DNA from: Candidatus Methanomethylophilaceae archaeon
Lineage (GTDB): Archaea > Thermoplasmatota > Thermoplasmata > Methanomassiliicoccales > Methanomethylophilaceae
Length of the DNA stretch: 37,011 nt
Direction: 5' to 3'
NCBI GenBank assembly: GCA_017524805.1
Contig: JAFXUX010000010.1
Location: 1-37,011, forward strand
Notes under the pieces: model-generated
Seen by the model: only the letters and a program-made list of their open reading frames with translations
The model's database searches: none
Told to the model about the DNA's origin: nothing
Position numbers and translations under genes: made by a program
Part shown: piece after piece, positions 15,573 to 23,232 of the stretch
Numbering within the stretch: position 1 is the first letter of the stretch
How the letters are laid out: every line of letters begins with the position of its first letter

Positions 15573-16181
15573 TCAGTTTTTGGCCTTGGGGCTGCGGGTT
15601 TTTATGAAATCAAGAACGAAATCGAAGTCTTCGTCGCAGACATAGACATGGTTGTTGTTAACGTAGATGACGTTCCTGTTCTTCACCGCCCTTATGATTC
15701 TAACATCCTCGAAAGCCGTGTACATGCTGCTGTTGGTTTTGGAGAGGAGGCCTGCCCCGACGGTTGTAGGGTTTCCGGCCACCAATCCTGCCAGGATAGC
15801 TATGTCCGACATTACGCCCGCCTTTTTCACTTGGGCTTCCTGCTGGGCATGGAGCACGCCTTCATCGTCCATCTCGAAGATCACGCAGTACTTCCATTGC
15901 ATCATGGATCCGTAGATAAGGTAGGCCACCAATCCCAGAACCAGGATTATCGCCAGGGCAATCCCGCATACTTCGAGGCCGAAGCCGAGGACTTCTATTA
16001 TATCCGTTCCGTCGATGATTCCCATCACAAGAAAGAAGACGAAGACGATTCCGACTATCAAGAGAGCCACTTTCAGCAGCAAAAGGGGTATCGTGAGATT
16101 CTTGGTAAGGCTCATCTCGAATACCCAGCGATATTTTCCGTCCAAGCATTTGGCGACTCTGCTCCCAAGTTCGTCGTCCAT
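15573..16181 (-). CDS. Small two-helix membrane protein of unknown function
   Basis: 202 residues from ATG 16181. About 35 N-terminal residues (CLDGKYRWVFEMSLTKN) lead into two hydrophobic segments at about 35-60 and 68-98, then a soluble C-terminal domain that alternates short strands: KYCVIFEMDDEGVLH, a Gly-rich helix (ILAGLVAGNPTTVGAG), and FEDVRIIRAVKNRNVIYV, HVYVCDEDFDFVLDFI. This looks like the PH-like 'membrane segment plus bacterial PH domain' layout seen in many short archaeal membrane proteins, but I cannot name a family. The frame is open to 16364, but a TATA box (AAAAGATATAAT, 16203-16214) sits 26 bases before ATG 16181, making that the likely leaderless start. It is transcribed divergently from the gene at 16325. 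Confidence 0.7.
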   Translation of the reverse strand: MDDELGSRVAKCLDGKYRWVFEMSLTKNLTIPLLLLKVALLIVGIVFVFFLVMGIIDGTDIIEVLGFGLEVCGIALAIILVLGLVAYLIYGSMMQWKYCVIFEMDDEGVLHAQQEAQVKKAGVMSDIAILAGLVAGNPTTVGAGLLSKTNSSMYTAFEDVRIIRAVKNRNVIYVNNNHVYVCDEDFDFVLDFIKTRSPKAKN

Positions 16182-16202
16182 GGAAAAACATGGGCCAATC
16201 AG

Positions 16203-16306
16203 ATTATATCTTTTGGCATAGGGCATAATTCGTTGGATCCCCATACCTAATCTCTGTATAGCCGATGAAACGGCATCGCAAACGTTCCAATGACGATTAT
16301 TATATC
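16203..16306. promoter_or_regulatory. Divergent promoter region with two TATA boxes
   Basis: Minus-strand TATA AAAAGATATAAT at 16203-16214 serves ATG 16181; plus-strand TATTATATC at 16298-16306 serves the gene at 16325. Each lies about 25 bases from its start codon, so both transcripts are predicted to be leaderless. The roughly 80 bases between them show no clear palindrome. Confidence 0.5.
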
Positions 16307-16324
16307 TGCAAAACCTGCGATTCG

Positions 16325-16903
16325 ATGCCGATGATGCCGTTCGGGAGGAAAAAAGTGGAATCATTCTCGGAGATCGCGCTTTCCATAACCTATATGGGCG
16401 GGAGAGAAGAGTTCAAAGCGATCTGCGAAGGGCCTTGCGCTAAGGTATCCTTCCAGACTGTATATCCGGGATCGAATGAACCTCCCGAACCTCTCTCTGA
16501 AACCACGTGCGGCACGGAAACTATAATCGGGTTGCTTAATGATTGCAATATTATGAAGTGGGACGGATTCCGCGGGAAGCAGCCCAGGCATCTGTTGGAC
16601 GGAGAGATGTTCGCTTTCGAAGCCACGGTCAACGATGGGCACAAAATCAGTGCGTCTGGTTCCAACAACTTCCCCAAGAGATTCTGGGAACTGAAGGACG
16701 GTCTCAGAAAGATTGTCGATGGAAACAGCCGATGGCCATATTACGGCCAAAGATGCCGACGTTATTATATGACGGAGCCAATCGCGAACCCATGTTCCCG
16801 CTTGAAAGAAGGGTCACCGTCATCTGCGGACACTACGGCGTCGGCAAGACGAACCTCTCGGTCAATCTGGCGTCGGACTATGCCCGCAAGGGAGAAGACG
16901 TGA
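16325..16903 (+). CDS. Conserved hypothetical protein, probably frameshifted at its 3' end
   Basis: An unknown protein with an apparently real globular core: FSEIALSITYMGGREEF, a CEGPCAKVSFQTVYPG segment with two Cys, ETIIGLLNDCNIMKWDGFRG, and SGSNNFPKRFWELKDGLRK. I do not recognise the family. ATG 16325 is chosen because a TATA box lies 23 bases upstream; an in-frame ATG 16265 exists before it. As written the frame runs to TGA 16903 and overlaps the ParA-like gene by 112 bases with an unlikely Arg/Ser-rich tail. After KIVD (about 16720) the next frame reads ETADGHITAKDADVII then TGA at 16770-16772, a far more natural ending 19 bases before the ParA start. One extra G in GATGGAAAC would explain this; it could be a sequencing error or a real mutation. 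Confidence 0.6.
   Translation: MPMMPFGRKKVESFSEIALSITYMGGREEFKAICEGPCAKVSFQTVYPGSNEPPEPLSETTCGTETIIGLLNDCNIMKWDGFRGKQPRHLLDGEMFAFEATVNDGHKISASGSNNFPKRFWELKDGLRKIVDGNSRWPYYGQRCRRYYMTEPIANPCSRLKEGSPSSADTTASARRTSRSIWRRTMPAREKT
16761..16770 (+). promoter_or_regulatory. TATA box for the ParA-like/oxidoreductase operon
   Basis: GTTATTATAT is centred about 26 bases before ATG 16792, placing the predicted transcript start at or next to that ATG (leaderless). It supports ATG 16792 over the in-frame ATG at 16753. Confidence 0.45.
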
Positions 16904-17454
16904 TCCTGATCGATCTGGACGTGGTGAACCCTTATTTCAGATCGGCGGATTACGAAAAGGCTCTCTCGGATTAGGGCATAAGAGTTGTGGGCCCCAACTT
17001 CGCCAACACGAATCTGGATACCCCTTCACTCCCCGGTTCGATACCCAGCCTCATCGAGGACGGCGGGAAAGTCATAATAGACGTCGGAGGGGACGACGCG
17101 GGCGCCACGGCGCTGGGAGTATACTCCTCGACGCTGGCCAGAACCGATCCGGATGTGCTCTACGTGATCAACAGATACAGGTCGATGACGACGCATCCGG
17201 AGGAGGCCGAGGAAATACTCGGGGAAATCGAGCGGGCTTCCCGTCTCAAAGCCACCGGAATCGTCAACAACTCCCATCTGAAGCATAAGACCGACGGTTC
17301 CACGATCCTGGAATCCATAGGATTCGCCGATGAGGTCTCCAAGCTCACGGGCCTGCCGATAAAGTTCACGGCGGTGCCCCGCAACATCAACCTCTTAAAT
17401 AAAATACCAAACATCTACCCAGTCGACGTCTGCGTCAAGGCGCCATGGGAATAA
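16792..17454 (+). CDS. MinD/ParA-like P-loop ATPase with in-frame TAG (predicted Pyl at residue 61)
   Basis: A 220-residue nucleotide-binding protein when the TAG at 16972-16974 is read through. Before it: TVICGHYGVGKTNLSVNLA (deviant Walker A) and IDLDVVNPYFRSADYEKAL. After it, same frame: GIRVVGPNFANTNLDTPSLP, KVIIDVGGDDAGATALG (Walker B region) and VLYVINRYRS. Both parts belong to one CobQ/MinD/ParA-type family, and the join is collinear without gap. A stop at codon 61 would leave no functional ATPase, and the downstream part has no good start of its own. Proteins of this family commonly precede 2-oxoacid oxidoreductase genes in anaerobes, as here, suggesting a role in cluster assembly or maturation (inference). 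It ends in TAA, 12 bases before the ferredoxin gene. Confidence 0.85.
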
Positions 17455-17466
17455 GCAGGTAGTCAG

Positions 17467-17673
17467 ATGCCCGAAGTCAAAGTAAACAACGACAGGTGCA
17501 AAGGCTGCGAGATGTGCGTCATCACGTGCCCTAAGCACTTGCTGGAACTCGACAGGACGATCACTAACAGCAAAGGATACCATCCCGCGCACATAAAAGA
17601 CCAGAAAGCGTGCATCGGGTGCGGATCCTGCGCGATAATGTGCCCCGATGTGGCCATAAGAGTGGAGGTCTGA
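17467..17673 (+). CDS. 2-oxoacid:ferredoxin oxidoreductase delta (ferredoxin) subunit
   Basis: A 68-residue ferredoxin-like subunit with two 4Fe-4S motifs, CKGCEMCVITCP near residue 12 and CIGCGSCAIMCP near residue 48. It passes electrons between the thiamine-diphosphate subunit and free ferredoxin. The length and spacing match the delta (KorD/VorD) subunits. It is separated from the alpha-subunit gene by two bases and is the first of four co-transcribed subunit genes. The start ATG has AGGTAGT upstream. Confidence 0.9.
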   Translation: MPEVKVNNDRCKGCEMCVITCPKHLLELDRTITNSKGYHPAHIKDQKACIGCGSCAIMCPDVAIRVEV

Positions 17674-17675
17674 GC

Positions 17676-18743
17676 ATGGGCGAGAAAGTCCTCATGAAGG
17701 GGAACGAAGCCATCGCGGAAGCGGCCATCGCCGCCGGCTGCAGGCATTTCTTCGGCTACCCTATCACCCCCCAGACCGAGGTCGCGGCTTACATGTCCAA
17801 AAGGATGCCCAAGATAGGCGGCGTCTATCTCCAAGGGGAATCCGAGGTCGCTTCCATCAACATGGTCCTCGGAGCCGGAGCCGCCGGCGTGAGAGTCATG
17901 ACATCAACTTCCTCCCCCGGGATCAGCCTGATGGCCGAGGGAATCTCATACATAGCGGGGTCGGACGTGCCCTGCCTGATAGTCAACGTCCAGCGCGGCG
18001 GCCCCGGGCTGGGAGGGATCCAGCCTTCCCAAGCAGATTACTGCCAGGCGACCAAAGCTTCCGGCCACGGAGACTTCCAGATGCTCGTGTTCGCCCCGTC
18101 CACCGTCCAGGAGATGGTTGACCTCGTCGCGGGAGCTTTCGAGCTGGGAGACAAATACAGGATGCCGACGATGATCCTCTCCGACGGAATGCTCGGACAG
18201 ATGATGGAGCCTGTCGAGCTCCCCGAAGCGAAAGAGAGCACCGTCAGCGACAAACCCTGGGCAGCTTCTGGACATCAGAACAAGAGAGCACACAACGTGG
18301 TCAATTCCCTGTACATCGATCCGCACGAGCTCGAGAGGCTGGTCGTCGAGAGATACAAGAAATACGATATCATCAAAGAGACGGAGCAGAGAGCGGAGGA
18401 ATACCTCGCCGATGACGCCGACATCATAATCGTCGCTTTCGGGGCATCCTCCAGAGTCTCCCGCTCCGCGATCGACATGGCCAGGAAGCAAGGAATAAAA
18501 GCCGGACTGGTCAGGCCTATAACGCTCTGGCCCTTCCCCGAGAAATACCTCGCGAAACATGCCGGCCACGCCAAGGTCTTCCTTTCCGTGGAGATGTCCA
18601 TGGGACAGATGGTGGACGACGTGAAGCTGGCGATAAAATGCAGCAAACCGGTCGAGTTCTTCGGCCGCACAGGAGGCGTGATTCCCACGCCCAAAGAAGT
18701 ATTCGAACAGATCGTCAAGCTCAGCGGAGGCGCTTGCCAATGA
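17676..18743 (+). CDS. 2-oxoacid:ferredoxin oxidoreductase alpha subunit (KorA/VorB type)
   Basis: 355 residues. Family landmarks are KGNEAIAEAAIAAGCRHFFG, the GYPITPQTEV motif that contacts thiamine diphosphate from the alpha side, GESEVASINMVLGAGAAG, TSTSSPGISLMAEG and QRGGPGLGG. The second half holds the pyrimidine-binding and transketolase-C-like domain. With beta, gamma and delta it forms the enzyme that oxidatively decarboxylates a 2-oxoacid, or in methanogens mostly reductively carboxylates an acyl-CoA. The closest branch by eye is the 2-oxoglutarate/2-oxoisovalerate group, and the two cannot be separated without a tree. ATG 17676 has GGAGGTC seven bases upstream; its TGA overlaps the beta-subunit ATG. 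Confidence 0.9.
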   Translation: MGEKVLMKGNEAIAEAAIAAGCRHFFGYPITPQTEVAAYMSKRMPKIGGVYLQGESEVASINMVLGAGAAGVRVMTSTSSPGISLMAEGISYIAGSDVPCLIVNVQRGGPGLGGIQPSQADYCQATKASGHGDFQMLVFAPSTVQEMVDLVAGAFELGDKYRMPTMILSDGMLGQMMEPVELPEAKESTVSDKPWAASGHQNKRAHNVVNSLYIDPHELERLVVERYKKYDIIKETEQRAEEYLADDADIIIVAFGASSRVSRSAIDMARKQGIKAGLVRPITLWPFPEKYLAKHAGHAKVFLSVEMSMGQMVDDVKLAIKCSKPVEFFGRTGGVIPTPKEVFEQIVKLSGGACQ

Positions 18744-19489
18744 CGGTCAAAGGAGAGAGGCCGCACGCGCTTCTGGATGTGCCGCTCCATTACTGCCCCG
18801 GCTGCACCCACGGAATCGTCCACAGGCTCGTGGCCGAAGTGATAGACGAACTTGGAATCGAAGGCAAGACCGTCGGCGTCGCCTCGGTCGGATGCTCGGT
18901 GTTCACTTACAATTACTTCGGATGCGACATGGTCCAGGCGCCCCACGGAAGGGCTCCGGCCGTGGCCACCGGTGTGAAAAGAGCGAGACCCGAAAACGTG
19001 GTCTTCACCTATCAGGGCGACGGGGATCTCGCCGCCATCGGCATGGGAGAGACCGTGCACGCAGCTGCAAGAGGAGAGAACATCGTCGCCATCTTCATCA
19101 ACAACGCCATTTACGGGATGACTGGGGGCCAGATGGCTCCCACCACCCTGCCCGGGCAGATCACTCAGACCACCCCCTACGGAAGGGACGTGAAAGTCGC
19201 CGGGAACCCCATCAGAGTATGCGAACTCCTTTCGTCTCTTGACGGCGTCGCCCTCGCCCAGCGCGTGACGGTCGACTGCGTGAAGAACGTCAACATCGCA
19301 AAGAAAGCGATCAAGAAAGCTTTCGAGTACCAGATGGCAGGCAAAGGCTACTGCATCGTCGAGGTCGTTTCCACCTGCCCGACCAACTGGGGCCTTTCGC
19401 CGAAGGATGCCATCCAGTGGCTCAGGGACAACATGCTCCCGTACTATCCGCTCGGCGTCTACAAAGACATCGAGGAGGCGAAGCAATGA
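18740..19489 (+). CDS. 2-oxoacid:ferredoxin oxidoreductase beta (TPP-binding) subunit
   Basis: 249 residues. It carries the thiamine-diphosphate motif GDGDLAAIGMGETVHAA, ending in NNAIYGMTGGQMAPTTLPG, and an N-terminal YCPGCTHG with the cysteines that hold a proximal 4Fe-4S cluster or substrate loop. The GQMAPTT segment is typical of the KorB/VorA group. The ATG overlaps the alpha stop as ATGA, and its own TGA overlaps the gamma ATG the same way, so subunits are translationally coupled in fixed ratio. Confidence 0.9.
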   Translation: MTVKGERPHALLDVPLHYCPGCTHGIVHRLVAEVIDELGIEGKTVGVASVGCSVFTYNYFGCDMVQAPHGRAPAVATGVKRARPENVVFTYQGDGDLAAIGMGETVHAAARGENIVAIFINNAIYGMTGGQMAPTTLPGQITQTTPYGRDVKVAGNPIRVCELLSSLDGVALAQRVTVDCVKNVNIAKKAIKKAFEYQMAGKGYCIVEVVSTCPTNWGLSPKDAIQWLRDNMLPYYPLGVYKDIEEAKQ

Positions 19490-20022
19490 GCGGCGACCTC
19501 AACATCCTTCTGGCCGGATTCGGAGGGCAGGGAATCCTGTTCACCGGGAAGGTCATCGCCTACGCGGGGATGATCGGGGGCAAAGAGGTCTCCTGGCTCC
19601 CTTCCTATGGGCCCGAGATGCGCGGAGGGACCGCCAACTGCAGCGTGTGCCTCTCCGACAAGACTATAGGATCTCCTCTGGTAACCATGCCGGACGTGCT
19701 CGTGGCTATGAACCTCCCATCGCTGGAGAAGTTCGAGGGAGACGTCGTCCCCGGCGGGATCATCATCGTGGACAGCTCGATCATAAGCAAGAAGGTCTCC
19801 CGCACGGACGTCAAGACCATATACATAGACGCCTCGAACATCGCCGAAGCCAACGGCCTGAAAGGCGCGGCCAACATGATTATCCTGGGAAGGATGTTCA
19901 GAGAGACCGGATTCTGCTCTGAGGAAGCTTTGGATAAGGGCCTCCAAAAATCCATCCCGCCGAAGAAGATCGAGCTTCTCGGAAACAACAGGAAAGCCAT
20001 CAAGCTGGGCATCGACAGCTGA
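19486..20022 (+). CDS. 2-oxoacid:ferredoxin oxidoreductase gamma subunit
   Basis: 178 residues with the gamma-subunit signature LLAGFGGQGILFTGKVIA at the N-terminus, then SWLPSYGPEMRGGTANCSV, which forms part of the CoA-binding site, and VLVAMNLPSLEKF. Length is normal for a stand-alone gamma subunit (KorC/VorC). It is last in the operon; the minus-strand Dus gene converges on it with a gap of about 70 bases that has no strong terminator. Confidence 0.9.
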   Translation: MSGDLNILLAGFGGQGILFTGKVIAYAGMIGGKEVSWLPSYGPEMRGGTANCSVCLSDKTIGSPLVTMPDVLVAMNLPSLEKFEGDVVPGGIIIVDSSIISKKVSRTDVKTIYIDASNIAEANGLKGAANMIILGRMFRETGFCSEEALDKGLQKSIPPKKIELLGNNRKAIKLGIDS

Positions 20023-20093
20023 TTTTGGAGGACAGGTTCCGGGGCTCCTCTTTCCGGAACCGCCTCCGACAAACCCATTTCGCATTCTGGATT

Positions 20094-21143
20094 TCAATCA
20101 TCGTCGTGCGCGCACGCGACATCCCGTTCCGGACGGCCGACTGTCCTGTCCCCGGATTCCTCTTCGATCGCATCCAGCAGCGCGAACAGATCCGCCTTTG
20201 TCTCGGGTTCGGTGGCCAGCCTCTTCCGGCTCACGCTCCATCTGCATCCGGACAGGAATTTCGGGGCTATGCTGCGAAGCTTTTTCACACCGATAGTTTC
20301 CCCTTTCTCCTCGATCACCGCCTCGGACAGCTCCTTGCACCAAGCGATCTGCTGCCTGACGGTAGGGTTCGGAACGCGCTCCCCGGAACGGAACCAAGAA
20401 TCTATCTGCCTCACGAGATTAGGGTTGCCTATGCCTCCGCGCGCAACCATGATTCCGGCCGCGCCTGTGCATCTCTCCGCCTATATGGCGTCCCCCAAGG
20501 AATAGATGTTCCCTGAGATTATCAGAGGGACAGCCAGCTCTTTCTGAAGGCCTTCCACCATATCGTAATGTGGCTGACCGGTATAGCGCTCCTTCACCGT
20601 TCTGGCATGTATCGCGACGGCATCGGCCCCTGCGGATATGGTGGCATCCAAAATCTCGCGGAAATTGATCGATTCCAAGCTCTTGCCGAGACGGGTCTTT
20701 ATCGTCACAGGCATCCCAGTGGCCGCTTTCACAGCGCGCACTATCTCCCCGCATCTCCCGGGATCAGACATCAGAGCGGAGCCGGAGCCGGAACGGAGGA
20801 CCTTCGGCACGGGACAGCCCATGTTTATGTCGAAGAAACTGACGTTAGGATTCATCTTCGAGGCGATGCAGGCGGCCTTGGCGATCTCTTCCGGATTGCT
20901 CCCGAACAATTGGAGCCCTGTGGGATAATTGGGCCCGAAGTCCACGTACATGGAACCGGTTCTCTCGCTGTCGTGGATTATGCCGGCCGAAGAAGTGAGC
21001 TCGGTGATGGAGACTGCCACCCCGAAAGGCTTCATGAAATCCCTGTAGCTTGCGAAGGTGAAACCTGACATAGGCCCCAAAACTGCCTTCCCATCTGCGG
21101 GGACATCTCCGATCTTCCACATCCTGGCTGCCGATGCCGTCAT
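20094..21143 (-). CDS. dus: tRNA-dihydrouridine synthase with in-frame TAG (predicted Pyl at residue 221)
   Basis: 349 residues if the TAG at 20483-20481 is decoded. The flavin TIM barrel shows LGPMSGFTFASYRDF at the N-terminus, the catalytic-Cys motif INMGCPVPKVLRSGSGSAL at about 116, TIKTRLGKS at about 150 and IHARTVKERYTGQP (substrate and FMN contacts) at about 180. The TAG comes right after IISGNIYSLGDAI; beyond it the frame continues with AERCTGAAGIMVARGGIGNP, the FMN-phosphate-binding end of the barrel, and then the helical C-terminal tRNA-binding part. Stopping at the TAG would remove the last barrel strands. It reduces uridine in the D-loop of tRNA using FMN and NAD(P)H. ATG 21143 and ATG 21122 are both possible starts. 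The TGA stop lies at 20094. Confidence 0.87.
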
Positions 21144-22074
21144 CGGTTATCATTCTATGTCCTCGGTCCCGCTGTGCCCCATCCGATTGGCCGGAGTCGC
21201 GGACGCCTTTGTTCAGGATGATTATCGACGCCAATATCATCGCGATCCCGATCAGAGTGTGGGCGGACATGCCCTCATCGAAGAACAGCAGCCCGGCGAC
21301 GGCGGCCATCGCGGTCTCCATGAACATCAGGATGGATACGGTGCCGATGTCCAGCCCGGCAAGACCCTTGGAATACAGATAGTATGGCAAAGCGGTGAAC
21401 GCCAACCCTATGGCCAAGGAAGCGATGAGAGCCTCTGCAGAACTGAATGCCATCCCGACGGTCCCGACGGGATCGGAGAACGGCACCAGCATGATGACGC
21501 TGAAGATGAAGATGTAAAGCAGGACCGTCGATTCGGAATACCCCTTCTCCAAAGAAAGCTTGAAGAATGCCGCATGGAGCGCTCCGCCGAACCCCGCCCC
21601 GAGGCCGATGGATATTCCCAGCAGAGTGTATTCGGCGTTATGCGTGAAAAGACCCACGGCGAAGGCGCATCCTGCGAAACCGATGATTGCGGCCAGGACT
21701 TTCTTCACGGTGATCGGGTCCTTGAAAAATAGGAAAGATATCCCTATGGCGAAATAGCAATTTGTGCTCAGCAGCACTCCGGCCAAGGAGAGATCCATCA
21801 TCGTCTGGGCCTGTATGTACAGCACGTCCATGCCTACGTTTGTGGCTGCGGCCAATACCAGAACCCAAACATCCTTCAGATTGATGCGGAAGGCACCTCT
21901 GTCCGTCGCCAGAAGAGCGATTGCTATCGCGGCCAAGCATACGACGGATTTGACCGCGTTTATCTGGACGGAATCCATCCCCGCATCCGATAGGGATCTT
22001 GTGCATACGCCTATAATACCCCATATCGACGCGCATAAAATCGTACAGGCGGCGGAAACCGTTTTCCCAGGCAT
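20845..22074 (-). CDS. EamA/DMT-family metabolite exporter; 3' end probably frameshifted
   Basis: The first about 290 residues (22074 to about 21205) are a complete ten-helix drug/metabolite transporter: two EamA repeats, with SIWGIIGVCTRSLSDAG in helix 1, the first repeat ending near GFAGCAFAVGLF, and a second repeat ending ILASIIILNK. As written the frame then runs on as hydrophilic nonsense to TAA at 20845, overlapping dus by 299 bases. In the next frame the tail reads NKASATPANRMGHSGTEDIE, then TGA TAA at 21152-21147, four bases before the dus ATG, with better third-position GC. The real gene is therefore probably 21150-22074 with a one-base insertion near 21205. A TATA box 25 bases before ATG 22074 predicts a leaderless transcript. 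Substrate unknown. Confidence 0.75.
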   Translation of the reverse strand: MPGKTVSAACTILCASIWGIIGVCTRSLSDAGMDSVQINAVKSVVCLAAIAIALLATDRGAFRINLKDVWVLVLAAATNVGMDVLYIQAQTMMDLSLAGVLLSTNCYFAIGISFLFFKDPITVKKVLAAIIGFAGCAFAVGLFTHNAEYTLLGISIGLGAGFGGALHAAFFKLSLEKGYSESTVLLYIFIFSVIMLVPFSDPVGTVGMAFSSAEALIASLAIGLAFTALPYYLYSKGLAGLDIGTVSILMFMETAMAAVAGLLFFDEGMSAHTLIGIAMILASIIILNKGVRDSGQSDGAQRDRGHRMITDDGIGSQDVEDRRCPRRWEGSFGAYVRFHLRKLQGFHEAFRGGSLHHRAHFFGRHNPRQRENRFHVRGLRAQLSHRAPIVREQSGRDRQGRLHRLEDES

Positions 22075-22093
22075 AGTGATGCATCGATGATTG

Positions 22094-22150
22094 GGATAAA
22101 AACATTGCTTTAATGTTTCATTTCAAACCATCTACCATAAACGATATATC
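22094..22150. promoter_or_regulatory. Divergent promoters for the EamA and cation-efflux genes
   Basis: Minus-strand AATGTTTTTATCC (22094-22106) lies 25 bases before ATG 22074; plus-strand GATATATC (22143-22150) lies 27 bases before ATG 22174. Both starts are predicted to be leaderless. No obvious shared operator lies in the 37 bases between them. Confidence 0.55.
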
Positions 22151-22173
22151 AAATGCGAGAAGATTGAAGGCCG

Positions 22174-23208
22174 ATGGCAAAAACCGCGGACGCGAACTTT
22201 GAATTCCAAAAGATTGTGGCGATCGTGGGCACCGCGCTCATGGCCATTAAATTCTTGGCATATTTCACCACCCATTCAGTATCCATACTGACGGACGCGT
22301 TGGAATCAATAGTCAACGTCGTGGCTGCATTCATCGGGCTTTTTGCCCTCTACATATCCTCTCGCCCAGCCGACAGGTCCCACCCTTTCGGACATGGAAA
22401 AATCGAGACTGTTTCATCATCGGTTGAAGGGACGCTGATAACGGTCGCCGGATGCATGATCATTCTTGAAGCCATTAACAGGATATTGCATCCCGGCGAG
22501 ATCAGGGAGCTGGACATCGGTCTGGTCCTCATAGCCATCACCGCCATCGTCAATTTCGCTGTCGGGAGGTCTGCGATAAGCCGCGGAACCAAAAGCCGTT
22601 CCCCTGCTCTCGTAGCCAGCGGAAAGCACCTATGCTCTGACACAGTGTCTTCGGTCGGAATCATAATCGGGCTCGCGGCGCTTTATGGGATCCAGGCGCT
22701 GGGATACGAGATCTCCTGGCTGGATGCCGCAATCGCCGGGGCATTCGGATGCGTGATAATCTACACGGGCGTGAAAGTCATCAGAGGATGCCTGAATGAT
22801 TTCATGGACGCCGCAGACACGGATCTCATAGCCGAGGTTACGGAAGCCATCAACGGCGACAGGCATTACCATTGGATCGACGTCTACGGGCTGAGGATAA
22901 TCAAATACGGCCCGAACATGTTCATCAACATGAGCGCGGTGCTCCCCAGGATGATGCCGCTGAGATTGGTCCAAGACGAGTTGTCGGAAGTCGAGACGAC
23001 TCTCAGAGAGAAATATGGGGATTCGGCCGAAGTATCCATCAATCCCGTCCCCTGCACCGACCTGAGCTGCCGCTATTGCAGGTACTCATGCTCCGAAAGG
23101 AAAGAACGCTTCGTATGCGAACTCGCATGGACACCCCAGACGCTCTGCTGCATAAACCCGCACATAGACAAGAAGGCATCCATCATCAATATAGACGCAA
23201 CCGATTAA
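22174..23208 (+). CDS. Cation diffusion facilitator with Cys-rich C-terminal tail
   Basis: 344 residues. The membrane part has six hydrophobic segments with the CDF metal-site motifs: LTDALESIVN in helix 2, SHPFGHGKIETVSS after helix 2, and ASGKHLCSDTVSSVGI in helix 5 (H-x3-D). A cytoplasmic ferredoxin-like domain follows (HWIDVYGLRI). From about residue 294 the protein gains an extension with seven cysteines in a C-x4-C-x2-C-x3-C-x8-C-x9-CC pattern, not part of the ordinary family; it could bind Zn or another soft metal, or an Fe-S cluster, and gate export. The protein exports divalent metal (Zn, Mn, Fe, Co or Ni) against protons; the metal cannot be named from the sequence. It ends in TAA. 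Confidence 0.85.
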   Translation: MAKTADANFEFQKIVAIVGTALMAIKFLAYFTTHSVSILTDALESIVNVVAAFIGLFALYISSRPADRSHPFGHGKIETVSSSVEGTLITVAGCMIILEAINRILHPGEIRELDIGLVLIAITAIVNFAVGRSAISRGTKSRSPALVASGKHLCSDTVSSVGIIIGLAALYGIQALGYEISWLDAAIAGAFGCVIIYTGVKVIRGCLNDFMDAADTDLIAEVTEAINGDRHYHWIDVYGLRIIKYGPNMFINMSAVLPRMMPLRLVQDELSEVETTLREKYGDSAEVSINPVPCTDLSCRYCRYSCSERKERFVCELAWTPQTLCCINPHIDKKASIINIDATD

Positions 23209-23232
23209 AGCAACCTCCAGCATACTCCGGCT

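Noticed and set aside
18275-19486. 403-codon minus-strand frame over the oxidoreductase operon
   Set aside because: It lies opposite the well-supported alpha and beta subunits and shows no family motif; high GC makes shadow frames long.
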